NCBI GenBank assembly: GCA_949825065.1
Contig: OX463856.1
Location: 12,585,238 to 12,649,237, forward strand
Source: Odontocerum albicorne
Lineage: Eukaryota; Arthropoda; Insecta; Trichoptera; Odontoceridae
Reading direction: 5' to 3'
Length of the DNA: 64,000 nt
The position numbers were made by a program, and so were the translations under genes. Of the stretch, positions 45,240-56,084 are shown piece after piece (position 1 is the stretch's first letter; every line of letters begins with the position of its first letter). Below the pieces are notes generated by a model. That model had not been told where the DNA came from, ran no database searches, and worked only from the letters and a program-made list of their open reading frames with translations.

Positions 45240-45400
45240 ATGTAGTGTTACAGATAAAAAACAAAGCATTCAAATTATTCGGTTGTGTAGAAAAAATTAA
45301 TAATGAAAAAAATTCAAAATTAATTTATGCGAGAAGTATAAAAGGAACGAGACGCTTGGAAAGGTCTGAAAAGACAAGGCACGATTAAATGTATCAATTT
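45240..45400 (+). pseudogene. non-LTR tail (family N)
   Basis: The plus strand encodes KLFGCVEKINNEKNSKLIYA then IKGTRRLERSEKTRHD before a stop: the RWFGHVxR block with Arg-Trp lost and the RGRPxKTWxD block altered. Similarity may continue to 45540. Confidence 0.55.
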
Positions 45401-45549
45401 CTAAATGATTCTTTTCTTTATTATATGAGACTATGTACAACGAGGTGTTAGGACATAGCAGTAACGAAACAGGATAGAATGAAGCACATATTTGCTCTCT
45501 CTGTATTTCCAAATAGGTACATGACGTGGTGGTAATGATTATGATGATA

Positions 45550-47675
45550 GTTGATAGAGCTCAATTGAAAACCCTTAGCAAGTGCAGAAGTAATGGATCT
45601 CTTCGTTATTCAACTGATCACTTGTTTCTATGTTCCGACTCTAAGATATACCTAAAAACCATTACTACGCAAAAAGGTAAGTGAATACTATAAAAGGTTG
45701 GTAGATAATCAAAACGGCGTCATTTCCCAAAAAAAGAAACATCCCGGTATAAAAATGTGCATGAAAATAGTTTATATTAAAAAGTATGTCATAAGCTCAT
45801 CTATTTAGAAACATTCAACAAGTACTGCGTCAATCTTGATCACAATTTAAGACATTTTCATTTTAATCCTAGCACAAATATATGTTATATGCTATCCAGA
45901 ATTGAGATATCTGAAGACTGATATACAGATATGATACTTTGCCTAGATTTTAGATTCATATGAAGCTATAAAGATACCGAGAGTTGCATATGAATAGAAA
46001 ATGCAAGATATCTCTCATCTTCTTCGTTATGACTTGATCTGAACTGGAACTGCTGTATGCCGTGCACATTCTTCTCTAATTATCATGGCATTCCTTTATC
46101 TGCAGAGCTTGTGGCAAAACCAGGTCTATAGCATATTTCACCTGGTAACTCCAGCGCGCGAGTATTAACATATACCTCTGCTCCTGCGATCTACCACATC
46201 ATCAGTGACTATGTATTCTTTACGCGAAATTTAATCGCAGAACTAAATATTGCGATGAGTGCATAATGTTGATAGTCTCATTGAAATATTAAGGGCTTTT
46301 GTAGAGAAGCATTTTTTCATTGTTCTGTCCATGTAAGATACACAGTTTTGAAAAGTGTGATGGGGTGTTGAGATAATACGTATAAAAAATCTTCACCCTT
46401 TAAAAAAGAACAATGATTTTAACGTTTTTAAACATTTTCGATTTCAAACATGGTCGCAGTATTTAACTTTTGATATTGTTTAAATATTTTTCCAATAACT
46501 AGTGGTAATTTTTTAAGTTGCAAAATTTAACGGTTGTTTGTATAATAAAACGATTGTTTGATTTATAAAAACGATTTCGTGTTTCACACGAATATGCATT
46601 TTAGATCAATATATTTTCAAATATATTTCACATATTCTTCAAGTTTTTTCTCCTGCGTAAAAAGGGAAAAGTGTGGTTTTGACGTTTCAATTTTTTCGAT
46701 CAAGTAAATATTTCATATTTTGGTTCACTTTTGTGAAACTTTTACACCCTGATGAAGTCTATTTATTGTTGAAGTTTTATTATCTAATTAAAAAATATAT
46801 ATATGCGTTCATAATTATATTTAAATTCATGGAACAGTTTTGAAATACCTTCGAACTAATACGTGGTTAAAGGCAACATAAATAATATTTAATATTTTAG
46901 CATATTAAACAAGCCTACAGGATACAATTAAGACCCAGTTTCATTAAGATCACTAAACCTCCGTAACAACCGCAAGCTGTTGCAAGTTCCACAGATGCTC
47001 TATCTTCAATCAGTTCTCTTAAATAAGGTTCACATCCTCGCTGAGATTGCTTCTACAAAAATCAAGAGATATCAAAGTAGGACTGAGAGATCCAACATAC
47101 TGGTTGAACTCGGATATCCTTTGGTTCAGTTTTGTTAAGACTATTTTGACTCTGGCACAACCTCCTGCTGTTGATAGGATGAATTAACGAAGAGTAAAGT
47201 CGGATCTTAGTAGGTAGATTTTGCATTTATATGTGTTACTACCTACCTGTAAACTACCTTGGTGGACCTGAATATCTCTTAAAATGTTTCAAACAGAAAT
47301 CGAGAGAACTGTGGACAACATATCAAAATGCAGAACGTTGGGCGATGAATCGATTCTCTGTATCATATTTATGGTAAGAATCACTCCATGCGATACTTGA
47401 TGTAATATTCGAGAATGCTGGTGGCTGTTCAGGGGACAGAATTTAAGACGAAAATAATTTAGTGCCAATGGCACGATAAGGAAAAAAATGCAATAAAACA
47501 TTTTAACGATTTTTTTTTGGTGAATGGGAAATGAAAAATAAATACCCTAAACAAGTACACGGTTTCAGAAACACAGATATAGGGGTTTTACGCTGTATGG
47601 AAACTCCGACTATGGAAGAATTATAAAAGTGGATAATTGGTCCTTTTCAGATTTCATTTCATTGGTAGATTTCAG
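45550..47675. other. no gene recognised
   Basis: Mostly AT-rich. Patches at 46020-46200 and 46930-47280 are less AT-rich and may be diverged element sequence, but no motif was recognised on either strand. Confidence 0.4.
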
Positions 47676-47677
47676 AA

Positions 47678-47790
47678 GACCAGCGTGTCCTATTTAATAA
47701 GATGTCTGTCTTTTAACCAAATGTTTGTTAAATTGATTCATGATGGTATCCATATTCTAAAAAATGGTACAGTCTGATTTTCAATGTTCT
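47678..47790 (+). mobile_element. SINE family A, strongly diverged
   Basis: Traces of the head ('ttaataagatgtctgtctt'), a weak B box ('aaattgattcatgatgg') and linker. Confidence 0.35.
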
Positions 47791-47794
47791 ATTC

Positions 47795-49025
47795 CAGAGG
47801 CGTAAATTTCGGGCTTTTTTTCAGGCTTAATAAAAAAACACAAAAAATATTTTTGCTATGTATTTTTTTACAGTTTGTTTATTGATGATTTGAGAAAGCA
47901 CAAACAATTTTTTGAAAAAAAAAAATCAAAATTCAAGATATTATCAGCTGTTATATCTTGTCGTAAAAAGGGGGGCAAGCTGGTTGACATCGTTGGAACC
48001 TTTTCGTTAATTAAAAATAATAATCATAAAGTTTCTTAGTAAGAAATAATGTTGTAATAATTGGTACCAAAGAAAAAACGTAAAATGACGGCTGAAAATA
48101 AAAAAAAAATTTATCCTTTTTTTTCAAATTATTTATTTTTTAAAAATAGTAAATAAATTGTTTTTAATTTTCCAAGATACAAACGATAGAGAAACATTGT
48201 TATATACCAAATTTGAAGGCAACCGGTTGGATAGAACTTGAGATTTTATGTCGAAAAAAGTAGTTTCGAGAAAAACGCGTTTAAAGTTTTGAGATTATTG
48301 TCCGAGTCATTCCGGTGCGGTATAATTGCTGCCTCATTTATAGCTTTAACTTCGTAAATATTGAGAATTTCAAAATTTCATTGTGAGAACATATTTGTAA
48401 AGGTTTAAACTTTAAGAATATGCAAAAAAAAGAAATGGGTTTTTTCAAATTTCTAGAGTAGAATAATCCCTTAAAGCTTTGTAAAAAAACTTTTTTGTTC
48501 ATTTGAAAATATTGTTATAGGCCTTTGTAAAAAAACTTTTGGTTCATTTGAAAATATTTTGGTTCATTTGAATATATATATATTAATATAAAAATATTGT
48601 TATATACTCGTAAACCTATTTATTAGGTTGTATTGTATATACCAAAAGTGTAATACAACACTTTATAAGTTATAATTCATCGATCGTTAGAATGTAAAAT
48701 TTGGATGAAAAAAAACTTAATTTCTGGATTGATTGACATTTTTAATGTGGTCTGTGGTGAGTTTCAGACAATTGTTTTCCTGTATTTCATCAATTTAAGT
48801 TCTCCACTGGGATTGGAGATTGGCATTCTTAAATAAAATTTATACGCCTAACAACTGGTTGCTCTGGTTGATTGGAAAATATGACCATATAGAAATAATC
48901 CCGGTTGTACTAAATACTCGTAGTTGTGTTAATCTACCCTTATTATTATATTATATAGAGCTGATGGAAGACGCGTTGTTTCGGTGTATTGTGAAATGTT
49001 TAAAATTGAATAACTTTCTTTAAAA
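47795..49025. other. no gene recognised
   Basis: AT-rich with several poly-A and poly-T runs. A block near 48480-48560 is imperfectly duplicated. Confidence 0.4.
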
Positions 49026-49028
49026 AAA

Positions 49029-49450
49029 ATGAAAATTTCTGCAGAAATTAAATGTTCGGGATCGCCGCGGCCTAGAAAAGCCAAGGTGATACAACAACAA
49101 AACACCGACATAAAACCAAACACCGAAGAATGCTGTGAAGCACGACAATGCACCAGTGCACATTTATGGTGTTGCAAAGGTTACCATTTACAACAAAAGT
49201 TTCCAAGAATTGAATTACCCACCCTTTTGTTCCTACATTCTAGTGATTTTTAATATTTCCACTTTCATTGAAATTCAATTTCCTTAGAAAAGAAGATATA
49301 GATGTGACGAAGAAGTGATATAATTAAATCATAGTTTAAAAAAATGTTTTGACCTACAGGGTGGACTGCATTGAAACATAATTTCATCATTTGACTTTTA
49401 TATATCTTTGGACTGGAAGCTTTTGGACTTAACTGCCTTAATAATACAGT
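49029..49450 (+). pseudogene. possible mariner transposase remnant
   Basis: The plus strand encodes SGSPRPRKAKV in one frame and, after a frame change, KHDNAPVHIYGVAKVTIYNK. These resemble the mariner SPRPKKAR and HHDNAPAH blocks in the right order. The interval between them is too short, implying a deletion of roughly 45 residues. No convincing third Asp block is seen. It is a third mariner lineage if correct. Confidence 0.4.
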
Positions 49451-49454
49451 ATTA

Positions 49455-49975
49455 TTAGTATGCAAATCGCAGTTAAATATGCACAATCAATGATATGTTT
49501 TTAGCAACTAGGGAAAGTTGGCTTTTATTCTATAGGTTATACTATATTTATTAATGACGTATTTACTTGCTTTGGTTTAACAAACATTGCACATTTTCTA
49601 TGAGATACATGAATCAAATTAAGTCAATATTTATGAATGAGCGGATAAAAACAAACACCCACCTCATAATTTTAACTATTATTTTCAAAGTTTAATTGGG
49701 ATTCGTCAGCATTTATGAAACGTTTTGTTTAAATTAGACTATTTATTGAAAGCTCGATTCACAAACAAGGTTAAAAAATGATGGTTTGTAATTTTTGTTG
49801 TTCATCACATTTAAATAATTTATGGTTTATTGAAATATCAAATGAGGTTTATTTATTTTATGTGTATTTACTCAGTAGCTATGTTACATCTCACTCGAAG
49901 TCTAAAGCGATATTTTTTTCCATGATAAAATAAACTAAACTGATTAAGGGAATTCAAATTCCGAATATTCAAAGA
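49455..49975. other. no gene recognised
   Basis: AT-rich. The last part may be the eroded upstream part of the retrotransposon remnant at 50290. Confidence 0.4.
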
Positions 49976-50077
49976 TAAGGGTGGAAGAATGGAGTGTGGA
50001 AGTGATAGAACAATTGGCTTGCTGAGTGAAGTAAGCAAACTGTAATATAAAGAGTGAGGATAAAGACTGAAAATATA

Positions 50078-50287
50078 TATTTTTTATAGTTAAGACATTA
50101 ATATTGTGGAGGTTTAGAGACATTGTAATTTATTTTATCAAACACTGTTTATTTCACTTTATGTTACGGTATAACCCTACCGGTTTCAAGGTTTTCACCT
50201 CATCATCAGGTGAAAACCTTGAAACCGGTAAGGGTGTGCCGTTACATTAAGTGGAGTTTACAGTGTTGGATAAAACTAAATTACAAA
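50078..50287. mobile_element. Penelope-derived foldback D with perfect central hairpin
   Basis: A 210-bp palindrome with a perfect central stem: 22-bp arms at 50180-50201 and 50207-50228 separated by 5 bases. Flanking 12-bp repeats actgaaaatata (50066-50077) and actaaaaatata (50288-50299) differ at one base and mark the target-site duplication. The left end carries the same 45-bp extension ('gttaagacattaatattg' onward) as foldbacks A and E, although the arms differ in age. Confidence 0.8.
50163..50209 (-). ncRNA. hammerhead-ribozyme-like core
   Basis: Read on the minus strand: CTGATGA at 50209-50203, then an AGGT-GAAA-ACCT hairpin as helix II, then GAAAC, then a CGGTA/TACCG helix III with a 6-base loop, and a TAA cleavage-type triplet. 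Penelope-like elements are known to carry hammerhead ribozymes. Helix I pairing is not evident and a T-T mismatch closes helix II, so activity is uncertain. The same arrangement occurs in foldback E. Confidence 0.35.
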
Positions 50288-50289
50288 AC

Positions 50290-50700
50290 TAAAAATATAG
50301 TATGTGATGCCCAGGATGATCTTAATACTATGGAACAAACTTGGATGAATGGAAGTGAAACGCGAACTTGGAAAATACTGAAAGAAGCCGCATAAATTCT
50401 GTAGAAGTACACATGTGGTAAAAATACATGACAGAATAAGGAATAAAGTGATAAGAGTCGAATGTGGAATTAAGGTTGATGTATTGATTTAGACGAAGAT
50501 GAGCATTCTGAAATGGTTTCGGCATGCAACACGAATGCATGAAGAAAGACTAACAAGTAAAAGGAAACAGAAAGTCAGAAAAATCGTAAGAGTTCTATGA
50601 GTAGGTGTATGAAAGTACAAGAGGCAAAGGATGTATGTCAAGATAAAAAATACTGGCACTCTATTCTCCTGCATGGGAAATGGCGTTGTGGTATTATGTT
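50290..50700 (+). pseudogene. non-LTR C-terminal remnant (family N)
   Basis: The plus strand, across stops, reads MEQTWMNGSETRTWKILKEA, MSILKWFRHATRMHEERL, then MSRCMKVQEAKDVCQDKKYW. These are the GSETxxW, RWFGHxxR and DEAKxVCxDRxxW blocks of family N. Foldback D inserted at its upstream edge. Confidence 0.7.
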
Positions 50701-50819
50701 TGTATTAAGTATAATTGACTAAATTTTTTGCCAAATTTGCTAAATAATTGTTCGGTACATAAAATGTAAAGTTTGTCGATCAACAAAGAATCCGCGATTT
50801 TTTCCGTAAGCAATTTGTA

Positions 50820-51285
50820 TAGTATATGTCTCAGTTTATATTAAATATTAATTTTTTTAAGCATTTTTTTAATCAGTATATAGTATGTCTCAGTTTATAT
50901 TAAACACTTAATGTTTTAAGCATTTTATTAATCAAAAAATATCACGATAATGTCGCAATTTATTTGAGTTTATAGTAAATACTTATTTTTTTAACATTTT
51001 ATTCATCAGCATATGTCTCAGTTTATATTAAACACTAATTCTTAAGCATTTTATTAATCAAAAAATATCATGATAATGTCTCAGTTTATTTTAGTTTACA
51101 TTAAATACTTATTTTTTCAAGCACTTTATTAATCAACATAAGTCTCAGTTTATATTAAATACTTAATTTTTTAAGCATTTTATTAATCGAAAACATATTA
51201 CGCTAATGTCTCAGTTTGTTTCAGTTTATATTGAATACTTAATTTTTTATGCATTTTATTAATCAAAAAATATCACGCTAATCTT
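50820..51285. repeat. tandem array of 60- to 66-bp units in 127-bp pairs
   Basis: Units share 'tctcagtttatattaaa' and 'aagcattttattaatca'. The marker at 50826, 50886, 51012 and 51141 is spaced 60, 126 and 129 bp, so two unlike subunits alternate as a dimer. It is very AT-rich and lacks coding sequence. Confidence 0.85.
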
Positions 51286-51775
51286 ATAGCTAACTGTAAA
51301 TAAGCTAGGACGTTATACAACAATTAACAGCGTAATAAAATTTTAGGACCAAGTGCATTACTTCTAGTTCTAATAATCTAATACATAAATATAGTTCCAA
51401 AGTAGCTGCTCTAACGACAGCAATAAATCTAGCCGCGTCATCCACTGGGAGTGTGGACGCTCGATCTGGATGATGAGAGCTGGAATTGTGATAAATGTTC
51501 TTCAGCACTGAATACTGCGTCAATTTTATAACCGTCACCATCTGTTGGGATTCACATAAATTGCATAACTTCAAACTTTCAAACAATGTTTAGTACATTC
51601 TGTAATGAAAAAAACATTTTTTATTAAAATGAGAAGCTTTTCTTTATATTAAACGTTTACATGATCACTAGACGATTAGATCGTGCCATACACGGTTTCA
51701 AAGATTTTTAAACATTTCTGAACTGTTTTAAAACTATTTGTTTGTAAAAAAGTACTTGTTTATGAAACATCCATC

Positions 51776-51990
51776 CATCCTATCGTGTAGCTCATGACTG
51801 ATCTATATGACTCCCACGATAGCTTCTGACGACTATATTCCATCCATCCCTGCTCTTCGCGGCTCGAAGGGTAGTTGTTAAGGGTAGTCCAGTTGCGTGT
51901 CTTACTTTGTCAGTCCAACGCATTGGGGTTATTCCTCTTGTGCGTCGTCCTTTTACGTCTCCAGTAACCACAAACCTTTCCAAATTGTCT
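51776..51990 (-). pseudogene. non-LTR reverse-transcriptase tail
   Basis: The minus strand keeps one open frame: VTGDVKGRRTRGITPMRWTD, KVRHATGLPLTTTLRAAKSR, then DGWNIVVRSYRG. It is the GRRxRGRxPxRWTD...DRxxW end of a non-LTR protein; all upstream domains are gone. Confidence 0.65.
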
Positions 51991-51994
51991 TCTT

Positions 51995-52620
51995 AATTTT
52001 TAATATGATTTATTAAAAAAACTCACACTAATGTGGGTTTTCGAATTCCCGTTACAGAAAAGATAACTGAAGAAAAAAAAACATGTCAAGGAATAGCTTT
52101 TGTAGTGCTTTTTTCTATTTTATTTTGAACTTATATTGTAGAGCAAGTGTCGGCAAACTATGGCTCGTCGCCTCTTTTTTTTCGGCCTAGAAGCAAATAA
52201 TAGATTTCATAATAATACTTAATTTTTAATTTTAAAGAATGTGCTTAAATGAAACGACTAACCACTGAGTTATAAGTTACCGAGTATACAGAACTTCTAT
52301 AGTTTCACATTCGGTGGTCTCTGCTGTGAAGTCACAAAGTTGTAATTTTACAGCGTTTCCGGTGCCACATGTATCGTTGTTCTGCTTTATTTGTTCTCAT
52401 TTTATTACCCCTGATTATAAAAAATAAATTTGGATTCTTTAAAAAAATAGTGACAAAACATTGTATTTATTGTGCAGTGACACAATAGCTGTACTAAAAA
52501 ATATACGTCGTCAGATGAATATTTGCAATCAATTTTGATGACAGTGAGTACAAACTTTAAACTCCAATTTGGGGAAATGTTTATTTTATTTATTTATAAT
52601 GATTTATTTAACACTTTTAT
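51995..52620. other. no gene; possible hAT-like end
   Basis: At about 52143-52160 'caagtgtcggcaaactatgg' resembles the outer end of some hAT elements, but no matching inverted end was found, so it is not called. Confidence 0.3.
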
Positions 52621-52630
52621 TGCCAATATA

Positions 52631-52680
52631 ATCTGGCGGGCTTATTGCCAGGTGGCAATTTCTTCCAGCTAACCAGACAA
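52631..52680 (-). mobile_element. SINE family A, 3' end fragment
   Basis: Only the body end remains ('ctggttagctgg', 'gccacctggcaa', 'aataagcccgccaga' on the minus strand). Confidence 0.6.
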
Positions 52681-52920
52681 AAGTAAATGAAGCAAGTTAA
52701 ATGGTCGCATAAATCATTCAAATGACTATCCATCCCCACGAAATCCATGAACACATACGTGAGCATATGCCCACAAAGACGGATAATTACCCGAACATTA
52801 TTTTTCATATAAAGTAAGATATCATCAATCAAAGGAAAAGGAAAGGATTTTGAGAGGAAAGGAAAACAATCAGGAACGAAACACGTTATATTACTGACTA
52901 GAAATTAAGAGTTTTTTCAG

Positions 52921-53126
52921 TCACTTCTTAAAGCATACGGAGGACGGAGCGAGTCTAACATTGGTTTGTAAATGATTCCAGAGTCTCACTGCATGGACAG
53001 TAAAGGACGATGTAAAAAAATAAGAGCGGTGAACTGGAAAGTCCAATAAGTAATCTCTGTTTGAGCGTAGCGCTAATTTACGTTCGGAAGGGCGCAGCGG
53101 GACAGTTAAGGATATTACACAATAGA
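52921..53126 (-). pseudogene. non-LTR reverse-transcriptase C-terminal scrap
   Basis: One open frame of about 67 codons on the minus strand: PLRPSERKLALRSNRDYLLD, then FTVHAVRLWNHLQTNVRLAP and VCFKK before TGA (52921-52923). It matches the scrap at 4640-4920. It ends where the RTE element of the opposite strand begins, so the two were joined by insertion. Confidence 0.6.
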
Positions 53127-53135
53127 GATAGTATC

Positions 53136-54640
53136 AATAATCAAATCTGAAATTCTTCATGCTATTTCTAATAGTAAAAACAAAAAAAAAACTGTGGATC
53201 TGACAAAGTACCCACTGATATTTTAAAATTGATTGACGACAAGAACATTGACTACCTGTTAAGACTATTTAATATTATTTATGAAACGGGGGTCGTTCCC
53301 CAAGATTGTTAAATCTACATTCATCACTCTCCCTAAAAAACAGCATCCCAAAAAATGTAATGCCTATCGACTGATTAGCCTTTTGAGTCATGTGTTGAAA
53401 ATATTCTTGAAGATTACACATTCAAGAATAAGGCTGAAGTGCGAGCGTGACTTGGATATTTCTCAATTTGGCTTCAGGAATGGCTTTGGAACACGAGAAG
53501 CGTTATTAGCAATAAACGTCCTACTGCAAAAATGCCGAGACCAATGGAAAGACATTTTTGCCTGTTTCATCGATTACGAGAAGGCATTCGATAGAGTGAA
53601 ACACGCAGACCTTGTTAAGATGCTTCAGAAACGGGGTATAGATGATAAGGATATAAATATTATTAAAAACCGGTTATGGAACCAAGAAGCCGTCATTAAA
53701 TTGGAAAATAACAAATCGAAAGTCATACCAATTCAAGGTGGAGTCCAACAGGGTTGTATTTTGTCACCTATGGTATTCAATCTGTACTCTGATATAGTTT
53801 TCAAGGAAGCACTATATCACTTGAATCGGGGGTCAAAGTGAATGGTGTATGCGTCAATAACATCAAGTACGCAGATAATACAGTTGTTCTGGCAGACAGT
53901 ATTGACGACCTTCAAACGCTTATAGATAGAATTAATGAAGCCGGTGTGAGGCTGGGGCTGAACATGAACGTGAGTAAAACTAAGTTCATGGTGTTTGGAC
54001 GGCAGGATCACGCAGGAGCACGTCTTACATTGAACGGTGCTGATGTAGAGAGAGTGAAAAAATTTAAATACCTTGGAAGTATCCCAGTGGAAGACCTCGA
54101 CCCAGAAACCGAAGTCAAATGCAGAATTGAATCATCTCGTGCGGCTTTAAATAAAATAAGAAGCGTATTCTGCGATGATAATCTTAACTTGAAACTTTGA
54201 CAATGGTTGGTCAAATGCTACATTTGGTCAGTATTATTGCATGGAGTAGAATCATGGACCCTCAAAGTAAGTAGTATGAACCGACTGGAAGCATTCGAAA
54301 TGTGGATGCACCGGAGAATGCTACGGATACCCTGGACGGATATGGTTAGCAACACGAGAGTTCTTCAAAGAGTCAAAGTTGATAGAGAGTTGCTGACTAA
54401 TATAAAAAATCCGAAAGCTATCCTACTTGGGTCTTGTACTTAGAGGACCAAAATACAAATTACTGCACCTGATCATCCAAGGCAAAATAGAAGGCCGAAG
54501 AGGCGTTGGCAGGAGGAAAATCTCCTGGCTCCGCAATATACGTAATTGGACTGGCATAAGGGGCGTTGGAGATCTTTTTCGGGCTGCCGGGGACAAATAT
54601 ATCTACTCTCAAGTGATATTCAACGTTGGGGGGACCTGAC
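53136..54640 (+). pseudogene. RTE-like reverse transcriptase, broken
   Basis: Blocks in order: EILHAISNSKNKKKT, then in a second frame ILKLIDDKNIDYLLRLFNII; PKKQHPKKCNAYRLISLLSH and DISQFGFRNGFGTREALLAI (fingers); FACFIDYEKAFDRVKHADLV with the first catalytic Asp; GGVQQGCILSPMVFNLYS; then a frameshift near 53838 to NNIKYADNTVVLADS. The catalytic pair is ADN instead of ADD, so the last Asp is lost. The thumb follows (KFKYLGSIPVEDLDPETEV), an in-frame TGA at 54198, SVLLHGVESWTLK, RRMLRIPWTDMV, another frameshift near 54430 and the tail GKIEGRRGVGRRKISWLRNI. The protein is inactive. Confidence 0.85.
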
Positions 54641-54660
54641 ATGACACTGAGAAGAAGATG
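53136..54660 (+). mobile_element. 5'-truncated RTE-like retrotransposon
   Basis: The best RTE-type copy in the window, covering reverse transcriptase to the end of the protein. The endonuclease and 5' region are absent. The protein is split into frames by at least three frameshifts and one stop. A poly-A tail is not obvious. It abuts a minus-strand fragment of another retrotransposon. Confidence 0.8.
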
Positions 54661-54664
54661 AAGA

Positions 54665-55815
54665 GATACTCGTAGTATGTGAATTTGACGTCTATTTCTA
54701 ACATTCAACCAGGTCAATGCATTCTGGTGTGAAGTTATATGATCGTATCTTAGGTTGAAAATAAATCTAAGTAACATACAAGTAACAGACGTCCGCATAG
54801 TCCAGAATTAGAAAGAGCAGAGATTTCACGAGAAAAATTTTGGTTCTAGTAGGCAGGACTCTTTGCAAATGTTATCTCAGAAAAATAAATAATATTCTTC
54901 TCATTGGTAAAGCCGTATTTCAAACAATTGAAGTCCTTTTTTGCAGACTTATTATGACCACGTTACGTTTTGTTCAATATATTTGTTTGTTTTTTTCTTT
55001 CTTGTTATTGAAGTAGACCTACCTGCATAAGTATATATCTTCCAAGTTGCCTCATGGTCAACAGGGTCTAAATTATTTATTATTTATCCCTTTCCAAAAA
55101 TTATTTGCCCACTGCTGATGAGTATGGAAAACCAGAAAAAAAATGAGATAAAAATGTACAAATATAGTGATGAGAAACGCGCTGTCCTTCTATATTACAT
55201 TTATCGTTTGTTATCTTGTGATTGATTAAGTAGCTGAATTTAAGTTTAGGGCATTCCTATAATTTTGACATGGTTTATATATTTTCCTAATATTTTCTTT
55301 GCCATATTTTCCCCTTTTCTTAAAATAAAAATCATTTGTCGACGTCTAAAGCGATGTTAAGATAAAAATGTCCCTTTCAGGGAACATTAAATTCAAATAC
55401 TAGATTCTTTACTTCAAAAAGAAATACAAACTTAGTTCTAACGAAGAAAATATCCTTCCAATAAAATTATATTAATAGAAGTAATAAACAAATTAATGGC
55501 AGGAAAGAAACAACAAAAAAAATACAAAATTTAAAGTATAAGAATAGAAAGTCCTTGACTTTTATTTAAGTATTATCGTAAATATATATTGTAAACTTCA
55601 TTGTTTCTTTATTTAATTTTTTTATATAAAACTTTACAATATTTTAAATTGATTAATTTCCATCTATTATATGCTTTGTAAAACTTAAATTTTTTTACCT
55701 TCACCAATACTCTAATCTATCAATATATACATTGATAATTGAAAGTTCGGATGCTCTCGGCTCTCTTAATACTGTTTTGCATTTCGTTAAAAATTTCAAA
55801 CCTTTGTAGTACTGA
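54665..55815. other. no gene recognised
   Basis: AT-rich and without a supported feature. Confidence 0.4.
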
Positions 55816-55820
55816 TTTCA

Positions 55821-55900
55821 ACTTCCATGGCTTAGTTAGTTGATGAGACGCTTGACTTCCACCTGAGAATTTCAAGTTCGATTCCTGATGGTACTTATAT
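55821..55900 (+). mobile_element. SINE family A, head fragment
   Basis: A tRNA-like head with 'catggcttagttagttga', B-box-like 'caagttcgattcctgatgg'. Confidence 0.6.
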
Positions 55901-55929
55901 GGTAAGATATTTCATCTGATAAGAACATT

Positions 55930-56080
55930 CACACGCGTTAGACCGTGCGTCTTCACATGCGGGGTAGTATTTCAAACATATGCGACGACGGACCGCGAGT
56001 TCCGTACCTACTCCAGTAGTGTTTGACCGGACGGCTCGTTTAATAGGGTCTGATACAGTTTTGTCTCCCAATCACGTTGT
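55930..56080 (+). repeat. dispersed repeat D, copy 2
   Basis: The plus-strand partner of 22470-22590: 'catgcggggtagtatttc', 'gaccgcgagttccgtacct'. It begins about 30 bp after the SINE head. Confidence 0.5.
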
Positions 56081-56084
56081 TCAT

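Noticed and set aside
52143..52175. A 'gtcggcaaactatgg' segment resembling a hAT end
   Set aside because: No matching right end was found within the window.
53817..54214. Minus-strand open frames of 64-68 codons
   Set aside because: They lie antisense to the RTE reverse transcriptase and are shadows.
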